Positions 50,145-57,212 of a stretch of 57,410 bases of DNA are shown piece after piece. Source of the DNA: a virus; the IMG/VR virus record IMGVR_UViG_3300037088_000263, positions 1 through 57,410 of that record; one strand, given 5' to 3'. Under the pieces are notes generated by a model. The model did no database searches and was not told the DNA's origin. It saw only the letters and a program-made list of their open reading frames with translations. Made by a program: the position numbers and the translations under genes. The number at the start of each line of letters is the position of its first letter. The stretch's first letter is position 1.

Positions 50145-50270
50145 ATGTGGATCTGGTGCGTGTTTATCGGGCTTCTGGCTGTGGATGCTGCGTTGTTCGC
50201 GGCGTCGTGGTGGAAGTACCGTGACGAGCGGCGGGAGAGGCGGGCGCGGCGGGTTCGGTGGGAGGACTGA
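50145..50270 (+). CDS. Small membrane protein, 41 aa
   Basis: AAGGAG precedes the ATG. One membrane helix (MWIWCVFIGLLAVDAALFAA) and an Arg-rich tail. The stop overlaps the next start (TGATG). Too short for a function call. Confidence 0.6.
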   Translation: MWIWCVFIGLLAVDAALFAASWWKYRDERRERRARRVRWED

Positions 50271-50461
50271 TGGCCTGCATTTGCGATATTCCAGACGGTT
50301 GCGGCGGGACAGGCAATCTCTACTGCGAGGGTTGCGGCGGCGATCTGTGCGTCTGCCCTGGCGGTGGCGACTTGGGACCGTGCCCCGGCTGCGACGATTG
50401 CGACGGCGAGGCGGAAGACTGGGACGACTACGACGACTACCAGATCCCGGAGGACGAATAG
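50270..50461 (+). CDS. Cys-rich acidic protein, 63 aa
   Basis: At least nine Cys in CxC, CxxC and CEGCGG patterns are followed by an Asp/Glu tail (EDWDDYDDYQIPEDE). A zinc-binding module. The start overlaps the previous stop. Confidence 0.65.
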   Translation: MACICDIPDGCGGTGNLYCEGCGGDLCVCPGGGDLGPCPGCDDCDGEAEDWDDYDDYQIPEDE

Positions 50462-50462
50462 C

Positions 50463-50627
50463 ATGGCACGCGACGTTGACATGCGGCTACCAGCGGACCC
50501 ACCGAGCGAATGGTACGGCGAGAGTGTGTGGGATGACCGCGACATCGAATGCCCTATTTGCGGGGCGGCTGATGCGCGATGGTGCGACGAGGCCAAGCAC
50601 GCGGCGGAAGAACGCGAAAAGGCTTGA
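50463..50627 (+). CDS. Zinc-finger-like protein, 54 aa
   Basis: The motif ECPICGAADARWCDEAKH gives CxxC...CxxxxH. ATG 1 nt after the previous stop. A further member of the small zinc-ribbon set. Confidence 0.6.
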   Translation: MARDVDMRLPADPPSEWYGESVWDDRDIECPICGAADARWCDEAKHAAEEREKA

Positions 50628-50658
50628 CTACTTCCACGTAAAGGTTTACGCTAAGGGA

Positions 50659-50793
50659 ATGCAGATACAACACATCAAGATTCGGCACTGCCTGCGGTGT
50701 GCTCACAAGTGGTGGCCGCGTAATCCGACAACCGTGCCGAAGATTTGCCCGAAATGCAAGTCGGCGGGCTGGGCAACCAAAAAGGAGAAGTAG
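50659..50793 (+). CDS. Zinc-ribbon protein, 44 aa
   Basis: Start at 50659. The product (IKIRHCLRCAHKWWPRNPTT then VPKICPKCKS) is the common small phage or bacterial CxxC...CxxC ribbon that often precedes early operon genes. The stop is adjacent to the next ATG. Confidence 0.7.
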   Translation: MQIQHIKIRHCLRCAHKWWPRNPTTVPKICPKCKSAGWATKKEK

Positions 50794-51075
50794 ATGGAGT
50801 GGCCGATATACCTGCGCAATAAATCCGGCTTCATTCATCGCGTGGATATCACGGGTGAGACAACCCGAAGTTGGGTGTGCTCACGGTATGGGCGCGACAC
50901 CAAGTACGCCAAGAAAGACCACCAGATAGCCACTGAGGATGAATACCGGAAAGACATCTGGCGTGACAAGCACCAGTACCGCATCGGCCACCTGGTAGGG
51001 AATCGACTGCCATACGAGACCCTGAAAAAAATCGCAGACCTGATCGGTTACGACGAAACGAAGGAGAGCAAATGA
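50794..51075 (+). CDS. Hypothetical protein, 93 aa
   Basis: Charged mixed alpha/beta product (WPIYLRNKSGFIHRVDITGE...). An AAGGAG ribosome site is present. No family recognised. The stop overlaps the next start (ATGA). Confidence 0.55.
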   Translation: MEWPIYLRNKSGFIHRVDITGETTRSWVCSRYGRDTKYAKKDHQIATEDEYRKDIWRDKHQYRIGHLVGNRLPYETLKKIADLIGYDETKESK

Positions 51076-51278
51076 GCGAAGTTACGGAACGGGCAAGACT
51101 GCTGATCGAGAGCACGGCTAAGGCGGCGGAAGAGAAAGCCACGCTGGTAGCCGATTTGAACGCGCAGATTGACGACGCGAAAGCGGCCTTGGTGGCGCTT
51201 GGCGTGAAGCGGACGCGCCGGGTGAGCGCGGTGAAGGCGACCAAGCGGACGCGCAAACCGAAGGGAGAAGCGGCGTGA
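51072..51278 (+). CDS. Coiled-coil protein with basic tail, 68 aa
   Basis: A helix (RARLLIESTAKAAEEKATLV) is followed by a Lys/Arg-rich tail (KRTRRVSAVKATKRTRKPKG) suitable for nucleic-acid contact. Overlaps both neighbours by 4 nt. Confidence 0.55.
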   Translation: MSEVTERARLLIESTAKAAEEKATLVADLNAQIDDAKAALVALGVKRTRRVSAVKATKRTRKPKGEAA

Positions 51279-51604
51279 AGAAGGCTGGCACTGCCACCGC
51301 AAAGTGGCACACAGTTAAGGCCACCGACTATTACGGAGCTTTCGAGTCCATCGGTGATAACAAACTTAAAACCCGCATGGATGTACTGGTCCGTTGGCCT
51401 GACAAGTCAATCACGGAAGAGAGGCTGATCGTGGTGGACGCCAACGGTTCCGCTCAGATAGACATGAACAACTGTCCTAACCATTTCAAAACCAGAGCGT
51501 TGTTTGTGCGGACTATGGTCCGTGGGTTGGCGGTATTGGTCCCCCTCAATGGACTCCGTGTAGCAATAGCAGCAAGAAAGCGGGAGCGTAAGGAGGCGGC
51601 ATGA
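51275..51604 (+). CDS. Hypothetical protein, 109 aa
   Basis: GTG start by overlap. Beta-rich centre (MDVLVRWPDKSITEERLIVV) and a basic C-terminus. No family recognised. Confidence 0.55.
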   Translation: MKKAGTATAKWHTVKATDYYGAFESIGDNKLKTRMDVLVRWPDKSITEERLIVVDANGSAQIDMNNCPNHFKTRALFVRTMVRGLAVLVPLNGLRVAIAARKRERKEAA

Positions 51605-51894
51605 CACGCGAGGGCGCAGGGCGCTACGACCACCTGCACGGCGACGAGGACGAGATCGCCGCCGCGCGGGTGGAGCGGGTCAGTAGTTGCGACGAGTGCG
51701 GCAGCACGGACGGCTGCTTGTGCTCAGTACGTGAGGCGCGGGAGAAAGAGTGGGAGCAGGCACACCCGCGCAAGACAGGCTATCCGTGCTCACTGTGCGG
51801 AGCATCCCCTTGCGAGAGTCCGACAGCGTGCAGGGCGCAGGCGCGGGCGGAAAACGAGGATCGAGATGAGCCAAGACCTGATACGGAAGACTGA
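51601..51894 (+). CDS. Zinc-finger-like protein, 97 aa
   Basis: CDECGSTDGCLC and CSLCGASPCESPTAC are two Cys clusters in a charged protein. It overlaps the ERF gene by 29 nt. It could help recombination proteins bind DNA; this is inference. Confidence 0.55.
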   Translation: MTREGAGRYDHLHGDEDEIAAARVERVSSCDECGSTDGCLCSVREAREKEWEQAHPRKTGYPCSLCGASPCESPTACRAQARAENEDRDEPRPDTED

Positions 51895-52585
51895 GCCGAC
51901 CGTCCTGGAAGTCATCCAGGCGCTTGCGACCGACGAGCGGGTATCGGTCGAGAAACTGGCGGGCCTGATGGAGCTTCAGGTCCGCATGGAAGCACGCAAC
52001 GCCGAGCGGGAGTTTAACATGGACCTCGCGGCGGCGATGGCCGAAATGCCGACTATTCGCAAGAATGCCGTCAAGGACATGGGGGCCAAGGGCAGTATCC
52101 CCTACGCCACCTACGAAAAATTGGACAAAACAATTCGGCCAATCGAACGCAAGTACGGATTCTGCCGGATCTTCACGACAGCGCCGTTGGAGAAGCCGGG
52201 TACGCTGATGACGTGCAAGTTACTCCATCGTGGAGGGCATAGCATTTCATCGACCCGGTACCAGCCACCGGACCCAGGACCGGGGCGCAACGAAACGCAG
52301 GCCATCGGAAGCGCCGACAGCTACGCACGGCGGTATCTCACGCTGGCGCTCTGGAACCTTGTAACCATCGGCGCAGACGACGACGCGAACTCGGTCGATA
52401 CGCTGACGGCCACGCAGTTGGAATCCATCACGGACATGGTGAACGATTGCGACTTGACGGCGGCGCGGCTGGCGAAGTTCCTGGAACTGATGCACGCCAC
52501 TTCGCTGGACACCATCAAGCGGCACGAGTTCGACCGGGCGATGGAGACGCTTCGGAAGGCGCTGCGGGCAAAGGAGCCGAAATGA
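51866..52585 (+). CDS. erf: ERF-family single-strand annealing protein, 239 aa
   Basis: Residues ~60-160 match ERF: KNAVKDMGAKGSIPYATYEK, LDKTIRPIERKYGF, a GGHSISSTRY segment and NETQAIGSADSYARRYLTLA. ERF proteins form rings that anneal homologous single strands in phage recombination. The ATG at 51866 was chosen because it gives the usual ~240-aa length. It overlaps the upstream gene by 29 nt and the YqaJ exonuclease by 4 nt, an ERF-exonuclease pair. Confidence 0.85.
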   Translation: MSQDLIRKTEPTVLEVIQALATDERVSVEKLAGLMELQVRMEARNAEREFNMDLAAAMAEMPTIRKNAVKDMGAKGSIPYATYEKLDKTIRPIERKYGFCRIFTTAPLEKPGTLMTCKLLHRGGHSISSTRYQPPDPGPGRNETQAIGSADSYARRYLTLALWNLVTIGADDDANSVDTLTATQLESITDMVNDCDLTAARLAKFLELMHATSLDTIKRHEFDRAMETLRKALRAKEPK

Positions 52586-53307
52586 TAATCCACGAGGCAG
52601 AACAAGGCAGTGCGGAGTGGATTCGCTTGCGCTTGGGCATCCCCACGTCCAGCATGTTTGACCAGATCATCACGCCGAAAACGATGAAACTGTCATCGCA
52701 GGCGGCTGGATACATGAACATTCTGATTGCGGAGTGGATAACCGGCGAACAGGTAGAGCAATTCGAAAACGACTGGACGCGCCACGGCATCGAGTACGAG
52801 GCAGAAGCGCGGGCGGCTTACGAGTTCTCAAGCGGGCAGGACGTGCGGCAGGTCGGCTTCGTCACGAGCGACGACGGCATGGTGGGCGCGAGTCCTGATG
52901 GCATGGTGGGCGACAACGCGCTCGTAGAGTTGAAGTGTCCGAAGGCCAACAACCACGTAGGCTACATGATTCAGTCCGACGTGAACGAGAAGTACAAGAC
53001 CCAACTGCAAGGCCAACTGTGGGTATGTGAGCGCGAATACGTGGACATCCAGAGCTACTGCCCCGGTTTGCCCACGGTCGTGATCCGCGAGAACCGCGAC
53101 GAGAAGTACATCGCGTTGTTGAGCGCCGCTGTGCGGGCGTTCGTGGACGTGATGCAGGAAACCCGCGTTCGGCTGACCCAGAAGTACGGGCCATTCCCCG
53201 AGCGCAAGCGGCAGGCGCAGTCAGACGATGAACCTGGACCGCTCAACGTGTCCGACGAGGACGTTACCCAAATCATTAAGGCCGGCGTTTCGACGCCGCA
53301 ATCGTAG
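52582..53307 (+). CDS. YqaJ-type phage exonuclease, 241 aa
   Basis: The PD-(D/E)XK layout is visible: LGIPTSSMFDQIITPK, E-rich helix, VGASPDGMVG (metal Asp), ALVELKCPKA (ExK) and YKTQLQGQLWVCERE (Gln motif). These are the landmarks of lambda-exonuclease/YqaJ proteins, which resect DNA for ERF. Overlaps the ERF stop by 4 nt. The C-terminal 40 residues are disordered and charged. Confidence 0.85.
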   Translation: MIIHEAEQGSAEWIRLRLGIPTSSMFDQIITPKTMKLSSQAAGYMNILIAEWITGEQVEQFENDWTRHGIEYEAEARAAYEFSSGQDVRQVGFVTSDDGMVGASPDGMVGDNALVELKCPKANNHVGYMIQSDVNEKYKTQLQGQLWVCEREYVDIQSYCPGLPTVVIRENRDEKYIALLSAAVRAFVDVMQETRVRLTQKYGPFPERKRQAQSDDEPGPLNVSDEDVTQIIKAGVSTPQS

Positions 53308-53315
53308 GAGGACCG

Positions 53316-53777
53316 ATGACGAATTTAGAAGTAGCGCAGGGGTTCCGGCAACTTGCCGACCTGCTAGAGAACAATCCCGACATGGCGCAGCCGTACGAGG
53401 GCACCACCTCATCGCTGCTGTTCATGTCGCACAAAAAAGAACAATTTATCGCCACCATCAAGGCGTTCGGTAAGGGCACCAAAACCAACGGCGGCGATAC
53501 GCTGGACTTCACGCCGGAATTCCCGCTGAATTGCCGGGTGTTCGGCTTCAAGAGCGGCATCTGCGAGAAGCGTCCCGTCACGCGCGTGGTCCCGGCGACC
53601 GAGGCGCAGGTGATTCCTGAGCGGTTTATCTCGGCGGTACCGAAGCACGAGGTGACCACGATGGAGTACGTGTGCGATCCGAGTTTCTTGCGCGTCGAGG
53701 ACAAACCCGTCGAGGGCGTCGAACTGGCGTCGGCGGAACAGGTCGCGGAAATCAAGGAATCTTTGGAGGTGCTATGA
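53316..53777 (+). CDS. Recombination-cluster hypothetical protein, 153 aa
   Basis: An N-terminal helix (LEVAQGFRQLADLLENNPDM) and a beta-rich centre. It sits directly after the exonuclease and before the DUF6948 gene with ATGA overlap. It resembles small phage proteins seen next to exonucleases, but no domain is named with confidence. Confidence 0.55.
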   Translation: MTNLEVAQGFRQLADLLENNPDMAQPYEGTTSSLLFMSHKKEQFIATIKAFGKGTKTNGGDTLDFTPEFPLNCRVFGFKSGICEKRPVTRVVPATEAQVIPERFISAVPKHEVTTMEYVCDPSFLRVEDKPVEGVELASAEQVAEIKESLEVL

Positions 53778-54070
53778 AAAAGGCAGTCAAGCCGTACGTG
53801 ATCGTGAGAACCTACAGCGCCGGTGTCTTCGCCGGGACGCTCGAAAGCCGCAACGGAAAGGAAGTAGTCCTCTCTGCCGCGCGGCGGTTGTGGTACTGGG
53901 CGGGAGCGGCATCGCTCTCGCAGTTGGCGGTATCGGGAACCAGCAAACCCGCTGCCTGCAAATTCCCTGTTGCCGTGCCATCGGTGACACTGACCGAAGC
54001 TATCGAGATTCTGGATGTCACTCCAGCGGCACAGGCTTCCATCGCGGCGGTGAAGCTATGGAGCGAATAG
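53774..54070 (+). CDS. DUF6948-like protein, 98 aa
   Basis: Core landmarks VRTYSAGVFAGTLESRNGKE, RRLWYWAGAASLSQLAVSGT and CKFPVAVPSVTLTEAIEILD match the DUF6948 pattern of small phage proteins. Its last codons overlap the start of the Gly-rich repeat gene in a different frame. Function unknown. Confidence 0.75.
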   Translation: MKKAVKPYVIVRTYSAGVFAGTLESRNGKEVVLSAARRLWYWAGAASLSQLAVSGTSKPAACKFPVAVPSVTLTEAIEILDVTPAAQASIAAVKLWSE

Positions 54071-54228
54071 GCTCCGGCTCCGGCTCCGGCTACGGCTACG
54101 GCGACGGCTACGGCGACGGCTCCGGCGACGGCTACGGCGGCGGCTACGGCGACGGCTCCGGCGACGGCTCCGGCTCCGGCGACGGCTCCGGCTACGGCTC
54201 CGGCGACGGCTCCGGCGACGGCGAATAA
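54058..54228 (+). CDS. Gly-Ser/Tyr/Asp tandem-repeat protein, 56 aa
   Basis: After MERI the protein alternates Gly with Ser, Tyr or Asp for almost its whole length (GSGSGYGYGDGYGDG... ). The DNA is a hexanucleotide repeat of GGC TCC, GGC TAC and GGC GAC units. The ATG overlaps the DUF6948 3' end. It is probably disordered or phase-separating, and slippage-prone. I recall similar repeats next to DUF6948 genes in other phages. Role unknown. Confidence 0.65.
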   Translation: MERIGSGSGSGYGYGDGYGDGSGDGYGGGYGDGSGDGSGSGDGSGYGSGDGSGDGE

Positions 54229-54231
54229 TCT

Positions 54232-54930
54232 ATGAAGTGCTTCGCATACTGTAGAGTTTCGGGTTTGTCTCAGTTAGATGGAGATGGCTTTCCAAGGCAG
54301 CGGGAAGCCATCGAAACCTATGCGCGGGCGAACGACTTGCGAATAGTCCGATGGTTCCAAGAGAAGGCGGTCCCCGGCAAGACCGAGTGGGAAGACAGGC
54401 CCGCGTGGAGCGAGATGGTGGTATCGCTGAACGGCGTGCAGACCATCATCATCGAGAAGTTGGACCGACTAGCACGCGACCTCTTGGCGCAAGAACATAT
54501 CATCCTGGACTTGCAGCGGCGAGGCATCAATCTGGTGTCGGTTCACGAGCCTGATCTGATGGCGAAAGACCCGACGCGCATTCTGATGCGGCAGATCATG
54601 GGTTCAATCGCGCAGTACGACCGAGCCATGCTGGTTCTGAAACTCCGGGCGTCCCGCGATCGCAAGAAGAAACTGACAGGCCGGTGCGAGGGCGCGTTGG
54701 CGTACGGAGCACCAGGCACGGCACCGGAGGAACTGGAAGTGATGGAGCGGGTTCGGGCGCTGCGTGCCGAGGGCCTGACCTGGGCCGTTGTCGCGGACGA
54801 GTTGAACTCGATGGGGTACCGGACGCGGCCACGGCGCGGGACCGAGCAGGGCGCGGAGTGGTATCCGGGGACGTTGTGCCGGCTGTTCTTTGAGCCGGGT
54901 AGGGTAGCGAGGAAAAGGGAGAAAAAGTGA
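54232..54930 (+). CDS. Serine recombinase (resolvase family), 232 aa
   Basis: The N-terminus FAYCRVSGLSQLDGDGFPRQ contains catalytic Ser10 in the YxRVS motif. The EKLDRLARD helix and LMRQIMGSIAQYDRAML follow in the resolvase order. The C-terminus has an HTH-like DNA-binding segment. At 232 aa it is closer to resolvase/invertase size than to large phage integrases. It may resolve multimers or regulate by inversion. It is downstream of the ERF/YqaJ block. Confidence 0.85.
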   Translation: MKCFAYCRVSGLSQLDGDGFPRQREAIETYARANDLRIVRWFQEKAVPGKTEWEDRPAWSEMVVSLNGVQTIIIEKLDRLARDLLAQEHIILDLQRRGINLVSVHEPDLMAKDPTRILMRQIMGSIAQYDRAMLVLKLRASRDRKKKLTGRCEGALAYGAPGTAPEELEVMERVRALRAEGLTWAVVADELNSMGYRTRPRRGTEQGAEWYPGTLCRLFFEPGRVARKREKK

Positions 54931-55472
54931 AATTTACCGAATACCTGAAATACACATTCACCGATGCCGAGATCACGGATGCGGCGAAGGAACTGGCGCG
55001 TGCCGCACAACAGCGGACGAGCCTCGAACAGCGCAAGAAAGAGGTCGATAGCCAACTGAAGGCCGACATCGAAGCGCAGAACAGCATCGTAGGGCGGCTG
55101 TCGTCCTACATCAACACCGGGTACGAATACCGGGACATTGAGTGCCGGGTCGAACTGGACACGCCGGAACAGGGCAAGAAGCGCATCGTGCGACTGGACA
55201 CCGAAAAAGAGGTCAAGGTGGTTCCCATGACGGACATGGACCGGCAGATGCGGCTGGAGCTTCAGGAGAAGGCCGACGCAGCGGACGCGGAGAAGGAAAA
55301 GGCGAAGGAACCCATCGTGACGCCGCCGCCGATTGTCCTGCAACTGCCGGAACCCGAGCCTGCCGTCGCGCCGCTGGCTTCGGTAACCGTGATGGGCGGA
55401 AGCCACCAGAAGCGCGAACGGCGCAAGCGGAACCCCGAGGCCGAGGCGTTCGCGGACGGCAGCGGAGAGTGA
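54927..55472 (+). CDS. Coiled-coil phage protein, 181 aa
   Basis: GTG by overlap. Residues 1-65 are a charged helix (FTDAEITDAAKELARAAQQR). Residues ~65-100 (SSYINTGYEYRDIECRVELD then PEQGKKRIVRLDT) are a conserved phage segment. The rest is Pro/Glu-rich and basic. Function unknown. Confidence 0.6.
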   Translation: MKFTEYLKYTFTDAEITDAAKELARAAQQRTSLEQRKKEVDSQLKADIEAQNSIVGRLSSYINTGYEYRDIECRVELDTPEQGKKRIVRLDTEKEVKVVPMTDMDRQMRLELQEKADAADAEKEKAKEPIVTPPPIVLQLPEPEPAVAPLASVTVMGGSHQKRERRKRNPEAEAFADGSGE

Positions 55473-55473
55473 C

Positions 55474-55926
55474 ATGGTGGTGCTTGCGATAGACCCCGGC
55501 CCGGAAGAATCCGCGTACATGTATTGGAACGGTGTGCAGATCGGTCAATTCGGCAAGATTCCCAACACGTTGATGTTGGAATTCATCACAGGCCGAACAC
55601 CACAAGTTGAACGCTGCGTGATCGAGAAGGTCGCGTCGTTCGGAATGCCAGTCGGCGCGGAGGTCTTCGAGACTGTCTACTGGTCCGGGGTCTTCGCGCA
55701 CGCCTTCGGTTTGGATCGCGTCAGCCGTATCACCCGGATCGAAATCAAGAACCACCTGTGCCACTCCAGCCGGGCGAAGGACGGCAACATCCGCCAGGCG
55801 TTGATTGACCGACTGGGAGCGCCGGGGACGAAGAAAGCGCCCGGCCCCACCTACGGGGTGTCTGCCGATATCTGGTCGGCGCTGGCGGTCGCGGTGACGT
55901 GGTGGGATGTTTACCGCGCGGGGTGA
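55474..55926 (+). CDS. RuvC-like Holliday junction resolvase, 150 aa
   Basis: RNase H-fold landmarks are LAIDPGPEES (Asp7), RCVIEKVASFGMPVGAEVFE (Glu51) and a C-terminal ADIWSALAVAV (Asp132). They fall in the order and spacing of RuvC-like phage resolvases. It would cut branched DNA after recombination or before packaging. ATG 1 nt after the previous stop. Confidence 0.75.
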   Translation: MVVLAIDPGPEESAYMYWNGVQIGQFGKIPNTLMLEFITGRTPQVERCVIEKVASFGMPVGAEVFETVYWSGVFAHAFGLDRVSRITRIEIKNHLCHSSRAKDGNIRQALIDRLGAPGTKKAPGPTYGVSADIWSALAVAVTWWDVYRAG

Positions 55927-55935
55927 ACGTGGGGA

Positions 55936-55964
55936 TTGCGAATATGCGTCAATTCGAATATACT
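55936..55964 (+). promoter_or_regulatory. Sigma70-type promoter, TTGCGA-17-TATACT
   Basis: The -35 is TTGCGA (55936-55941, 4 of 6). The -10 is TATACT (55959-55964, 5 of 6) with 17-bp spacing. Transcription would start near 55971. It lies just after the resolvase gene and is followed by 480 bp with no convincing gene. Confidence 0.55.
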
Positions 55965-56076
55965 GAGTCTGTCCGCAAAGTACTCTCAAGCGCATCAGGC
56001 CCGCCAACGATTCCGACTGGTCATCGGAAGATTCAAGTTGACGGGCTTCTGATTTTGTGCCAGACTTCCAACAGTT

Positions 56077-56092
56077 CCATCAGGCCTGATGG
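56077..56092. promoter_or_regulatory. 16-bp perfect palindrome (operator candidate)
   Basis: CCATCAGGCCTGATGG reads the same on both strands. A half site CATCAGGCC also occurs at 55993-56001, between the palindrome and the promoter. This is the layout of a repressor-binding site. The HTH protein at 1209 is a natural but untested candidate to bind it. Confidence 0.5.
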
Positions 56093-56405
56093 GATTAGCG
56101 AACTTGAAAAGAGTACAGAATGCGGACCAGACCAATCTCGGACCACCACAACATTCTGTTGGGCTACTTCTTCGCGTCAGCGTGCGTGTGACAGTGGAAC
56201 GAACGCTTCGCGCACGAGAGTACCGCCGCTAAAGGAGTATCGCGGAGCGGCAACGTTGGGTGGCTGTGGCGTAGCGAGCGCGGGCACAATCCGCGTTAAA
56301 GCACGGCCTTCGTGGGAAATTGCTCTTGCCCACGGCTGCCGACTGGGCCTCCGATGGACTCAGGGATATACCAGGCAGGATACCCTGAACCTGCTTTTAG
56401 CGGGC

Positions 56406-56433
56406 AGGGGGTTTTCCTGCCTCCGAACCCCCT
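56406..56433 (+). promoter_or_regulatory. Hairpin before the replication-protein gene
   Basis: AGGGGGTT (56406-56413) pairs perfectly with AACCCCCT (56426-56433). It ends 16 nt before the ATG at 56450 and could gate translation or end transcription weakly. Confidence 0.4.
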
Positions 56434-56449
56434 CAAGATCTTGGGATAT

Positions 56450-56824
56450 ATGCAAATAAGCAAGCAGTTCAACGAATTCTGGAAACTGTATCCGCGTCGT
56501 TTCGGAAAAGATTCAGCTTGCCGCGATTGGGTTTCTGAAGTCACGGAGGAAAACGAATCGCAAGTATTTGAGTGCCTAAAGCGTTACTTGAAGTCGGCGG
56601 AAGTGGCGCGTGGCTGCGTGATGAGTGCAGGTTCGACGCTTCGTGACACCGGCTGGATTGTAAAGTGCGCGCGGGACGATTGGGAGAGCGAATGGCCTCC
56701 AGCGGTTGTTCCTAAAGGCATGTCAGTGTTCGAAACACCGCGACCGTGTTTTTGCGGCGCTCCATCAGAGCAGCGCGGGCTTTGCCGATTACATCTTGCC
56801 GAAATGGAAAGGGAGACAGCTTAA
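56450..56824 (+). CDS. DnaD/replisome-organiser-like protein, 124 aa
   Basis: Start at 56450 (MQISKQFNEFWKLYPRRFGK); an in-frame ATG at 56354 would add 32 residues of unclear quality. The pattern FWxxYPxRxxKxxAxxxW with a later DTGWIVKCARDDWESEWPP is typical of the C-terminal part of phage replication-initiation or helicase-loader proteins. The last 30 residues add a CxC...C zinc segment (CFCGAPSEQRGLCRLH). It may recruit the host helicase. Short for a full initiator. Confidence 0.6.
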   Translation: MQISKQFNEFWKLYPRRFGKDSACRDWVSEVTEENESQVFECLKRYLKSAEVARGCVMSAGSTLRDTGWIVKCARDDWESEWPPAVVPKGMSVFETPRPCFCGAPSEQRGLCRLHLAEMERETA

Positions 56825-56994
56825 TGACGCTACCTGAAAAACTATATGCGCTAGAAATGCGCGAACGTCAAGGAAACCCAGAAATGCGCGACCTTCCAAT
56901 CGAAAAGAGTTGCCAAGTGTCCGAGGCGCTGTACGAGGACATCATGGTTGAACAGGCCATGCGGCGTTCGGCGGTGCGGGAGGCGCAGGAATGA
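56824..56994 (+). CDS. Hypothetical protein, 56 aa
   Basis: The start overlaps the previous TAA (TAATG). A charged helical product (TLPEKLYALEMRERQGNPEM). The stop overlaps the next start (ATGA). No family recognised. Confidence 0.55.
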   Translation: MTLPEKLYALEMRERQGNPEMRDLPIEKSCQVSEALYEDIMVEQAMRRSAVREAQE

Positions 56995-57212
56995 ACAACT
57001 GCAAAGAACGCGGATGCCGCTGGGACATGTCGTATTGGGGTCCAGATGGACCGGACTTCTCGCGGTGGGGCGCTGAGTGTGGACGCGGCGTGCGGTACCG
57101 GGAAACCGGAGCGGCAGTAGCAAGCGGGACGGCCGGCGTGCGGCGAACGTTCGGCGGCGGCAGGAAGCACCGGGGTTCCGCATCGGAAGACATGGAACGG
57201 AGGCAACAATGA
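56991..57212 (+). CDS. Cys/Gly/Arg-rich protein, 73 aa
   Basis: CKERGCRWDMSYWGPDGPDF then ECGRG gives three Cys and an aromatic centre. The Arg/Gly-rich tail is probably disordered. It overlaps the TPR-glycosyltransferase start by 4 nt. Function unknown. Confidence 0.5.
   Translation: MNNCKERGCRWDMSYWGPDGPDFSRWGAECGRGVRYRETGAAVASGTAGVRRTFGGGRKHRGSASEDMERRQQ

Larger units (their letters stand above)
55971..56449 (+). other. Gene-poor stretch; candidate ncRNA or long leader
   Basis: It begins at the predicted start of the promoter at 55936. It contains the 16-bp palindrome at 56077-56092 and a hairpin at 56406-56433. One frame is open throughout (to 56459) but its product is Ser/Thr/Arg/Cys-rich without motif. 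A 49-codon frame starting near 56089 is also unconvincing. A leader for the replication gene or a separate RNA are both possible. Confidence 0.4.

Noticed and set aside
55923-56459. Long open frame of about 178 codons after the resolvase gene
   Set aside because: Product is Ser/Thr/Arg/Cys-rich with no motif, and it overlaps the replication gene start and strong regulatory signals. Kept as non-coding candidate.
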